Under the pieces are notes generated by a model. The model worked only from the letters and a program-made list of their open reading frames with translations, did no database searches and had not been told where the DNA came from. Made by a program: the position numbers and the translations under genes. DNA of 64,000 nucleotides. It comes from CAYNHQ01 sp964397255 (GTDB lineage: Bacteria; Bdellovibrionota_G; JALEGL01; DATDPG01). Every line of letters starts with the position of its first letter. Within the stretch, counting starts at the first letter, position 1. Location: assembly GCA_964397255.1 (NCBI GenBank), contig CAYNHQ010000010.1, forward strand, positions 53,153 to 117,152. The letters are read 5' to 3'. Below are positions 32,945 to 42,700 of this stretch, in pieces.

Positions 32945-35900
32945 TTATCGTTCATCCCACTTTTCGTCCATGACTTTAAGATTCGCATCCACCAGTTGGC
33001 GGGTCTGATCGATGAAATATTGCGGATGTGGCGCCAAATATTCTTCGAAGGTCGCGGCCACCGAGGCTTCATACTTTTGGCCGTCTTGCCCTTCCGGAAG
33101 GGGCACCGGCATCTCTTTCGCTCGCCGCTGATGTTCCGTCAGCTTCTTCTCCATCGCGTTTAGTTTGTTCACATACGCCGTCTCGATTCGATACGTCTCC
33201 GCCGCTCGCTCCGTGGCGCTCAACGGCCCTATCCACCATCCCCCCCTCGCCCGCTTCTCCAATCGCACTGTCTCTCGCTCGTATTCCGACCTCGCTTCCT
33301 CATACGTGTGATACATGTACGCCTTTAAGCTCCCCACAAACGCCTCAAAGGAGGCCCCCCATTCTTCTCTCTTCGTTCCATACTTTTGGGGCTCCAAGAC
33401 TCGGTCACTAAAGCTCACACGCTGAAAGGCGATGTACTTCTTCACCACATCTTCTCGCAACGCCGTCTGCTCCATCGGCTCAAACCATCGGTGCTCCAAC
33501 ACACTCATCCCATGCAAAAGCGTAAATTCCACCACCCCCGTCGCTAACATCGTTTGCCAATTCATTGACGCCAGCGATTCCGTCTCCATCGATCGCACTC
33601 CGATTCGCAATGCTTCTATTCCTTGCCGAGCCGCCCGTGCCGCTCGAATGGCTCGAATCGCATCCCGAACTCCAAGCACACTCTTCTCCGCTGCATAATG
33701 CGCCAGAAGCACATTCGGAACTCCCAACAAAGTCGTCTGCATCGTCACATGCCCTTTTCGCCGCACATCTACCAAAGCCAAGGCGATCCACAGCGCTCCC
33801 ACCCGTTGGGTCAGCATTGACGTCGGTGCCAATCCCTTCATCACCGTCTCACCCATTCCTCCCGCCACCCCCATCTCCACCGCATCCAACGTCGACACTT
33901 TTGCCTCTTCTTTGAGCCAGGGGACCCCTCGCTGTGCAAACGCTCGACGCAAATCCTCAAACGATTTCCAGTCCCGATACGCCTCCCAGATCGCCTCCGA
34001 TCCCACCACCACCACATCCGATAAAAACTTCTGCCCCGCAAACATCCCCGCAGAAGCTGGAAAATTACTTACACCGTCCCGAATACCTTCTTTCATGACC
34101 TCCGCATATTGGGGGGGTTGGTAGGTCCTCCAGCTTCCATACCGTTCCATATCCGCGCGAAAACGCTTCGAAGCGTTGCTAGTAAACGGTGCAATCTCCC
34201 GTTTGTTTTCGCGATCCACGCTTTCCGCAATGGCCAGTTCGGCTTTCTCGGGGAAATCCGAGAAGGTTCGTTTTACGCTTTTCGGCTCTTCCTCATAGGT
34301 CCTCTGAAGCTTTGTTAAGGCTCGCCGAGCAGCATTTCGAATGTTAAAAGTAGGATCATTTTTCGCTACGAGCGCGATTCGATCCACGGAATCATAATCT
34401 TTCAATTTTTGAAGCGCTCGAAGCGACCATTCTCGGACGAATGCTAAATTTTCACTTTTCGAGTCGATGTGCGCTCGAAGATCGTCTTCCAGTCCGGAGA
34501 CTTTCCCTTCCGCAATTCCTTCCGAAGCAAGCCATCGAAAGGATTGCGAGTCGCTTTTCAGCATGCTCCGAAGCCGTTCAATGGCCGCGGGTGACTTCAC
34601 GCGAGCGAGGCCATAAACGGCATAACCCCGTTCCGACGTGGAACGTTTTGGATCGTCAATCCACGATTGAAACAAGTTCTCTGCTTTTTCTGGATCGCTT
34701 GAAGCCAGAGCCCATGCTGCTTCGGCGGTCGGCTCGTGTGTAAATAGGCGCAGAATCGGTTCAAAGGCCTTGGGGGTACGATGGCTCGAAAGTGCGGTGA
34801 GCGCCGCTGAGCGAATAGGCTCATGCGGACTTTGAAGAGCATGTAGAAGATCGGGGAGGACCCTGCTGATCGGAAACGATTTCATGAATTCAATCGCCGC
34901 AGCTCGCGCGCCCACGTAATTCGAGGGATCTCGATAAACTTTTTGAAATATCGGTAATACTTGCGTTTGAGAGGACGACGCCACGTTCTTCGCAAGCTGT
35001 TTGAGGGCTTCTTCTTGCATGAGCCAGTCATAACGTTGTGTCGCCAGTCCAATCAATCGAGGAGTAGTCCAATGGTCGTAATTGTAGTATGTCGCCAAGA
35101 GACTCAAATCGGGATCCAGCAGCACTCGCGCCGGCTTTTCCGTAAGACTGAGTGAACGAAGGGTTTCGGTTCGCCCGCTTACTTGAAAGGTTTCGCGGAT
35201 CCATTTTCCGTCAGCCTTTTCAAAAGCCACCTCGATAGGAAACACAAACTTCCGAATTCCCCCATTACCGTTCTGCTTTTGACGAAGATCGATTTTCACG
35301 CAATTTTCCCTGCTGTCCCATTTCCAATCCCAAGAAATAGCTGGATATCCAGAGCCATAGACCCATTGATTAAAGAAAAGGGTTAAGTCCTGTTGGGAAA
35401 CTTCCTCGAAGACTTTTTGAAGATTTGCGGTTCCCACTTCCCGATCTCCGAAGTCCGCGACGAAGCGATGAAGCGCTTCACGAAAGGTTTCCTTTCCCAG
35501 GCGGGCCTCAAGCATTCGGTACACCCAGGCACCTTTTTCGTAAGAATGAGCATCGAATAATCGATCGCTGTTCCGGTTGTTTACGTCCACCAATTTCCGT
35601 GGATCATCGCGATGCCCATCGTTTACATAGGTGGAAAGAAACTCATTCATGATCCCATTAAAATTGTCTTTTCCATAAACTTCCCGAGCGAAAATAGCTT
35701 CCGCATAGGTTGCCATCCCTTCCATGATCCAAAGATCGTTCCAGCTCTTTAGGCGGAGATGATCACCAAACCAATGGTGAGCCAGCTCATGCACGCCCAC
35801 ATTTTTTTGCCTTGTTCGAACAATATCCAAATCAAAAGTGGTCGCGGCCGTATTTTCCAATGCAGCCGCGGGAAAATCTGGGACGACGGAAGCAGCGTAA

Positions 35901-36700
35901 CTCTTAAAAGGATAATCAGTGCCAAAAAATGAACTAAGGATATCCATGGCTTTTGTCGTGTTTCCGAAGAAGTCACGCGCCTTATCCCGTAGTGAGGGAG
36001 GATAAAGAAATGTTAGATCTATACCCCGATGTGCCATTCGGTGCACTTCGAATTCGCCGGCGACAAGGGATACAAATGTAGGCGCAAGCCGATCTTGGTG
36101 AAATCGAAACGTTCTTCCTCCGCTTTTTGCTTTTGCGGGTTTTGAATCATTAAATTGGCCGTTGGAAAGCGCGAGAAATTCCTTTGGCACGGTCACCTGA
36201 AGGTCCACCGATGACGCACGAGATGGGTGATCATCACAGGGAAACCATTTGCGGGCCAAATCGGGTTCACTAATGGTGAAAAGTGTCCGAGGAGCGTCGG
36301 GTTCATCTTTGGTCGGCCCCGTAAAATTGACCGCATCACTTTCTGGTGCCGAATATCGAACGGTAACTTTGAACCGTTCTTCTTTATGGCCGCGTGGAAG
36401 CTTGATGACTATCGTTCGAGGTTTTAACTGATAACGAAGAAGCTGATCTCCCAATTGAACTTTTGAAATCTCGAGACCTTCGGCATCCAATACCAATTGC
36501 TGAAGCTTGGGATCTACTTTTACGATAGATAGAGTTGCGACACCGTCCAGACGCCGTTCCTCCTCCTGAACATCGAATTTTAGATGGTATGCATCGACGC
36601 GATACCCCCGTTCAAGGGCATCCATTTGCGCATAGGCAGTTCCCATCTCACCAAACAACAGACAGAAAACTACGCCGAGTTTTCTCTTTCCCCCCTTCAC
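32945..36700 (-). CDS. Giant M1-family aminopeptidase with HEAT repeats and duplicated C-terminal module
   Basis: 1251 aa from GTG at 36700, with GGAGG about eight bases upstream. Signal peptide at about 1-25 (ends TAYAQ). The M1 domain has an exopeptidase-type 'AALENTA' motif and zinc site HELAHHW at 304-310 with the third ligand Glu327 in 'WIMEGMATY'. HEAT-like repeats follow (about 560-830, 'PHEPIRSAALTALSSH'). From about residue 882 to 1248 comes a module identical to the end of the next gene upstream: a mildly hydrophobic helical core (about 935-1060), then a charged, coiled-coil-like half. The DNA for the module is G-ending in codon use, unlike the enzyme part. Probably a secreted peptide-trimming enzyme. 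Gap to the 2518-aa gene is 23 bases. Confidence 0.88.
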   Translation of the reverse strand: MKGGKRKLGVVFCLLFGEMGTAYAQMDALERGYRVDAYHLKFDVQEEERRLDGVATLSIVKVDPKLQQLVLDAEGLEISKVQLGDQLLRYQLKPRTIVIKLPRGHKEERFKVTVRYSAPESDAVNFTGPTKDEPDAPRTLFTISEPDLARKWFPCDDHPSRASSVDLQVTVPKEFLALSNGQFNDSKPAKAKSGGRTFRFHQDRLAPTFVSLVAGEFEVHRMAHRGIDLTFLYPPSLRDKARDFFGNTTKAMDILSSFFGTDYPFKSYAASVVPDFPAAALENTAATTFDLDIVRTRQKNVGVHELAHHWFGDHLRLKSWNDLWIMEGMATYAEAIFAREVYGKDNFNGIMNEFLSTYVNDGHRDDPRKLVDVNNRNSDRLFDAHSYEKGAWVYRMLEARLGKETFREALHRFVADFGDREVGTANLQKVFEEVSQQDLTLFFNQWVYGSGYPAISWDWKWDSRENCVKIDLRQKQNGNGGIRKFVFPIEVAFEKADGKWIRETFQVSGRTETLRSLSLTEKPARVLLDPDLSLLATYYNYDHWTTPRLIGLATQRYDWLMQEEALKQLAKNVASSSQTQVLPIFQKVYRDPSNYVGARAAAIEFMKSFPISRVLPDLLHALQSPHEPIRSAALTALSSHRTPKAFEPILRLFTHEPTAEAAWALASSDPEKAENLFQSWIDDPKRSTSERGYAVYGLARVKSPAAIERLRSMLKSDSQSFRWLASEGIAEGKVSGLEDDLRAHIDSKSENLAFVREWSLRALQKLKDYDSVDRIALVAKNDPTFNIRNAARRALTKLQRTYEEEPKSVKRTFSDFPEKAELAIAESVDRENKREIAPFTSNASKRFRADMERYGSWRTYQPPQYAEVMKEGIRDGVSNFPASAGMFAGQKFLSDVVVVGSEAIWEAYRDWKSFEDLRRAFAQRGVPWLKEEAKVSTLDAVEMGVAGGMGETVMKGLAPTSMLTQRVGALWIALALVDVRRKGHVTMQTTLLGVPNVLLAHYAAEKSVLGVRDAIRAIRAARAARQGIEALRIGVRSMETESLASMNWQTMLATGVVEFTLLHGMSVLEHRWFEPMEQTALREDVVKKYIAFQRVSFSDRVLEPQKYGTKREEWGASFEAFVGSLKAYMYHTYEEARSEYERETVRLEKRARGGWWIGPLSATERAAETYRIETAYVNKLNAMEKKLTEHQRRAKEMPVPLPEGQDGQKYEASVAATFEEYLAPHPQYFIDQTRQLVDANLKVMDEKWDER
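32955..34057 (-). repeat. 1.1-kb direct repeat, copy A (C-terminal module DNA)
   Basis: Identical to 36746-37848 at a constant offset of 3791 bases, as far as I could compare: I checked both boundaries base by base, several internal stretches and all translated products. The single difference I found is at 34052/37843 (A versus G). Homology begins in the last Trp codon region of both proteins and ends abruptly after GAAGC. The block encodes about 367 residues in frame in both genes. No terminal inverted repeats, target duplication or transposase are visible. Confidence 0.95.
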
Positions 36701-36723
36701 TTGTTCCCTCCTTCAACGAATGC

Positions 36724-39700
36724 TTACATTCGTTTCCCCTCCAGCTCCCACTTTTCGTCCATGACTTTAAGATTCGCATCCACCAGTTGGCGGGTCTGAT
36801 CGATGAAATATTGCGGATGTGGCGCCAAATATTCTTCGAAGGTCGCGGCCACCGAGGCTTCATACTTTTGGCCGTCTTGCCCTTCCGGAAGGGGCACCGG
36901 CATCTCTTTCGCTCGCCGCTGATGTTCCGTCAGCTTCTTCTCCATCGCGTTTAGTTTGTTCACATACGCCGTCTCGATTCGATACGTCTCCGCCGCTCGC
37001 TCCGTGGCGCTCAACGGCCCTATCCACCATCCCCCCCTCGCCCGCTTCTCCAATCGCACTGTCTCTCGCTCGTATTCCGACCTCGCTTCCTCATACGTGT
37101 GATACATGTACGCCTTTAAGCTCCCCACAAACGCCTCAAAGGAGGCCCCCCATTCTTCTCTCTTCGTTCCATACTTTTGGGGCTCCAAGACTCGGTCACT
37201 AAAGCTCACACGCTGAAAGGCGATGTACTTCTTCACCACATCTTCTCGCAACGCCGTCTGCTCCATCGGCTCAAACCATCGGTGCTCCAACACACTCATC
37301 CCATGCAAAAGCGTAAATTCCACCACCCCCGTCGCTAACATCGTTTGCCAATTCATTGACGCCAGCGATTCCGTCTCCATCGATCGCACTCCGATTCGCA
37401 ATGCTTCTATTCCTTGCCGAGCCGCCCGTGCCGCTCGAATGGCTCGAATCGCATCCCGAACTCCAAGCACACTCTTCTCCGCTGCATAATGCGCCAGAAG
37501 CACATTCGGAACTCCCAACAAAGTCGTCTGCATCGTCACATGCCCTTTTCGCCGCACATCTACCAAAGCCAAGGCGATCCACAGCGCTCCCACCCGTTGG
37601 GTCAGCATTGACGTCGGTGCCAATCCCTTCATCACCGTCTCACCCATTCCTCCCGCCACCCCCATCTCCACCGCATCCAACGTCGACACTTTTGCCTCTT
37701 CTTTGAGCCAGGGGACCCCTCGCTGTGCAAACGCTCGACGCAAATCCTCAAACGATTTCCAGTCCCGATACGCCTCCCAGATCGCCTCCGATCCCACCAC
37801 CACCACATCCGATAAAAACTTCTGCCCCGCAAACATCCCCGCGGAAGCAGAGAAATCTTTTGTGAATTTCATTCGCGATGAAACCGGAGATGAAATTAAA
37901 GTAGGCTGAGGCGAAGTAGGAGGCATGGAATCACTTTCGACCGAAGATTTGGGAGCCGGACGACTATCACGAATTTGATGGGTCGCCTGAGTAAATTCCT
38001 TCACACGTGATTCGATTCGATCGCGAAGATCTTCTTTTCGAAGTTCCTCGGCTCGCAACAGAAATTCGAGCTGTTTCCCATATTTTGTCTTGAGTTTTTC
38101 GGGCTGGATCACTTCTTCGACGGCTTCCGGATTCCCGGCAGGTTCAATGGTGGCCTTAGTGTCCGCGGACTCCCGGGCCAGTTGTTTGGCCCGGGCTTCT
38201 GTCAGCGCGTAGGCACGAGTTCCGTTCGCAGTGACAAAAAAGCCCAAAGATTCGTATTCCACTTTCGGAACTTGCCACCAGCCCTCCCGGACTTTTTCAT
38301 CATAGAGAGGGTCGTGATTGAGATTCACATTCCGGTATCGAACTTCACCCTGATTAAGAATGGGTTCAAAAAGAGTCGGCTTGCCTTGGACAAAATAAAC
38401 AGGATAGAAATTGCCGTCGATCTCCATGGCAATCGGTTTTCCGTTTCCATCTCCGAGTGTTTTAAGGAGAGTTTTTGTGGCACCTCGAACGTTGACGCTA
38501 ATGGTTCCACTCGCGACCTGGCTCCTTTCATAGACTTCTCCCGAAAATTGGTTTCGGTATTTAATTCGACCATCCGAACTTTTAAAGGGTTCAATGATCA
38601 GATTCCGGGCAAATCCTTCATAATAGGGAACATCTTTTGCTTCGCCTGAAGGAAGCACGAGCCGTTTGGTCCGCATGTCCCTCTTTCGCCAATTTGACTC
38701 TGCGCGAACTAGAAGATCGGCTAGAGCACTCGCAGGATCGATTTCGGCACCGGGTATGTTTTCTGGAAATTTCTTTTGGTTAGTCTCGGCATCATTTGCG
38801 ATCTGAAGAGCTTGGACGAGCAGGCTATACTCGGGCTGTGAAATCTTATTTTCCGCGACCAGCGACTGATACATCTTACCCAATATGAATCGGCTCCCAT
38901 AAATAGGTCGTACCTCGTTCTTTCCATACCTTGCTTCCAGACGCTCACGTACGATTCGAGCGCGAGTGGCGCTTGTAAAGAACGCCTTCCCCTCAGGAGA
39001 AATCAACCAAATATACGATGGGTTCGGCCAGCCGAGTCGGGCGTCGCCAAACGTCGCACGAAAAGGATCGTCCGTTGAAGAGGGCATATCATACTGTCGA
39101 TTCACCCAACCATGTTCGGTCGAATGAAGGAGAAGAACTCCGACTCGAGCCAGGTCAGCCAAATGCTCCCTCGACAGCCCATTGGCCGCCTGCTGATCAA
39201 TCGGCAAGGATTTCTCTGATTCTAGAAGCCGCTCCAATTCCTTCGCCGTACGTTGGATGCGCAACACCATTCCTCCGACGCCACGAAGTCCCATTTCCTT
39301 CAAATACGAATCTGTGGGTAGCGCCGGTATAAATTCCAAATAGTGAGGAGCAATCTCCAAGGCGCGTTGGGCCACTTCTCGTAAACGCGGATCACGAATT
39401 TGGTGTAGCGCCTCGGAAAATTCTCGGATCACCCATTCTCGTTTCGGAATTTCTGGTTGATATTCATTTGATCCAGGATCCGCGGGGACAGAGGGTTCCC
39501 ATTTCGTAAAATCGCCCCCGGTCCCGTCCGGTCCTGCTTTTTCAGGAAGGAGAAACCGATAGTTCGGCATATAACGCTGATGTGCCTCACTCCAAGATTG
39601 ATTCTTATAGATGGGTCGGCCGTAGGGTAGATTGTCCCCATCGATCATTCCCGCGTGAGGATTCACGGTATCGATATAATCGCCACTCTCTGTAGGAACA

Positions 39701-42700
39701 TAAAGGGGCTTTGCGGCCCTCCAGTTATGCTGGTTGACGGAATAAAGGCGATACGTGGATGCGCTTTGAATTCCTTGCGAAGTTTCAAGCTCAACGGATT
39801 CCCCCCTGACTTCCGTCAAGTCATTCGCTCGATAGCGCTCTTCTATAAACGCCTTGTCGTAGCGATCTTTGCTTACTTCATTTTCCCAATAGATTTCATT
39901 TTTTACTGAATCATATTTCGGTCGCACGAAAACCGAGGGATGCTGCTTTCCCCGAAAGATGGGAAAGAGCTTGCCGTTAATTTCCACTTTCTCGGCCATC
40001 ATCATGGCTTCGCTTCCATCCGATATATGAATGTGGTTGGTTGCGGTATCCTTGATTCCGGGATAAAGCGCTCCCGCCTCGCCCGGCGACCAGGGCCCCG
40101 CATGGTGAATCATGGCGGTCATCATCTTTTCGGTGAGATAGGGGTCGAGTTTTCCCTTCAGATCTGATTTTAAGTATTGGCGAATCATCACCGGAGGAAG
40201 AGCTTCGTGAGAGGTTCCATATCCGACTTGGGGAAACGGAGGGTCGACGGGATATCCCGCGATCGTGTTTACCCAGCGCGTATGCTCCCCATACGCATTT
40301 CTTGAAGATGGAACATCCAGTTGATGACTCACCCAACCATTTTTGAATTCATCGTGGAGAAATATTCCTAAAATCTCATACGATCGGAGTGCCTGTAGAG
40401 TCGATTCGACGCCCCGCACCTCCGCCATCGATCGAAGATAGGGGTCGGAAACGATTTCTTGGAGCAATCTTCCTCGGTGTTCCGATGTCCTTTGTTTTTC
40501 CATGAGATCTATCGCCGCCCGTGCGACGTGCTCGGCATTCCCACCTAATTTCTTTTGATCAGGATCATGAAAGTCCCCGCTCGAGGAGGGAGGCATCTGC
40601 CAGGCGTATCTCGGCTGTCGGGAAATAAGGAAATAGGCCGCCTCCCGCACTTCCGGTGAGGGAATTCGTTGGATGATGCTGTCATAATAGAAATTCGTTT
40701 TTGAGCGGCCCACAGATTCTGTAAATTTGGGATCGGCTTCATAATGGTCCCCTGCGCGTAAATCTCCCGCGATTTTCATTCTCTGATCGCGCCATTCCCA
40801 TCGCTTGAGATTGAGTTGCGGTAATAACTGGTCGAGTTCTCGCCGCATCTGGTTAAGATCGTCCACGCAGCGACTCAGATGTGGACAACTGGCAGGATCT
40901 TGAAGGCGGCTTCCTTGCTCCGCAATTTTTACGCGCAATCTTTCTACGGATCGAATGAGATTGGCCTTTTGTAACCCGATGAGCTTAAGAACTTTTGAAA
41001 ATTTTTTGATGTCATATGCATCTACGCTTTGAAGTGGATCCTCTCCACGTTTCACGGCCTTATCCACCGATCGTTTGAGCAAGGGCTTGGTAACCTTGCG
41101 CGCTTCAGCGTGCCGTTCTACGTAGTGATCACGTGCGCCGTCCATCTCTCTAAGCGCATTCGAAGCATACCGAAGCAATTCATCCGATAGAATCAAGTAA
41201 CCCTCCAGAACGGATTCACGTGATTTCCGCTGGTAGTCCCATAGGAGAATCTCCGTTGTGGGGATCTTACTTCTTTCTGCGGTGACGACTTTCTCCACCG
41301 GCTTCGGAAAGGCGGGAATTTCGGGAATGGGCGCAATCCGCTCCACGTAATTCTCGAGAGCCACTTCGCCATCGATGAGCGGAACTTCTCGTTTAAGATA
41401 AGAAGGATGTCGTAGAATTTGGGCGGCGATATACCCCGACGTCGCCACTCGAAATACGTGTTGCTTGGGAAGCGACTCTCCGCGAAAGCGCAAATGTAGG
41501 GATGTTTTTCCTTCTCCGTCTTCTTCGGAAACCACGGAGAGAGGTGAGCGAAGCGCGAATCGGGTCAGCGGATCGCTCGAAAAGACCTTTGCAAACGCCG
41601 CGTCCAACTCCTCCCCCGTCAATGAGAGAATGGGATAGTCGGGATACTCCGAACTGGCGGGTCGAACCTCGAGCAAATCTTTCCGTGTGACGATACCCGC
41701 AGGAATGGAATTTCGAATTCCCCCTCCGTTAATGAGCGCGATATCAACATTTCGGCCCGCTTGTTGGTTCTCCAGAATGGCGGCAGCCACTAAATCGGCG
41801 AGATTTGTAAGGTTTACTTTCCCTCGAAGCTGATCGGTAAATTCCCTGTCCGCCACGGCTGCTACTTGAAGTTTTGCAACCGGACGAAAGAGATCATATT
41901 TTTCTTCCAGTTCCGATCGATATTGATCGACTTCTTTGGCCAGAGTGGGTTCGACCTTCATGCCGGCTTCGATCCGGTGAAGTTTTCCTTCGTAAGCGAT
42001 CACTTCAGCATTTGAGCGAGGGCGCCGAGAAACGGTGAGCGTGACATCTCCAAGGTACGTTCCCATGGCCCCCGCTTTTGCAATGGGGATTCCGTTTACG
42101 ACGATCGGCTTTTCATAGGCGATGTGATCGTGACCATCGAGAATCAGTGAAACTCCTCCACGAATTTCCTTCGCGAGATTGATGACATTGTGGTGGTAGC
42201 GGGGAGTCGATCCGAGATGTGCCAGGAGAATGAAGACGTCCGCTTTTCCTCTGTATTCCTCTACGACTCGGTGAACAGCTTTGTAGGGATCTTCAAAGGA
42301 GAAACGCTCCCTCGTGACGGGAATATCGTTCCGCTGGCGGATGGTTTCGGAATAACTTTTTAGAAGCGGAAGATCGGAATACTGCTCCGGGAGAACCCCC
42401 GTCACTACCACGCGGAGGCCTTTGACTTCGAGCTCCAATGCTTCCTTCATCCAAGGAATCCCTTTTACGTTGGCGCACACCAGTGGAACTCCGGCTTTGG
42501 CAAACATTTGCTCGCGTTCGATGAATTGTTCTGGACCAAATTGAAAATCGTGATTCCCGAGTGTCCGAGCGGTTACTCGCGCGTATTTTGACCAAAGAGC
42601 GTTGATATGCCTCCCCTGGTCGAGGCTCGTTTCCCGCGCTCCTCCTTCGTCCATATCCCCCAGGTCAAAAAAGAGATCAAAAGGAAGCTGGTTTCGCAGC

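Noticed and set aside
33028..33915. Plus-strand frames of 60-130 aa inside the module copies (also at 36819-37706)
   Set aside because: They are antisense shadows of the in-frame module, long only because of the G-rich coding strand. Their duplication simply follows the DNA repeat.
32955..37848. The duplicated module as a transposon
   Set aside because: No transposase, terminal inverted repeats or target duplication; both copies are in frame and end at protein-domain borders.
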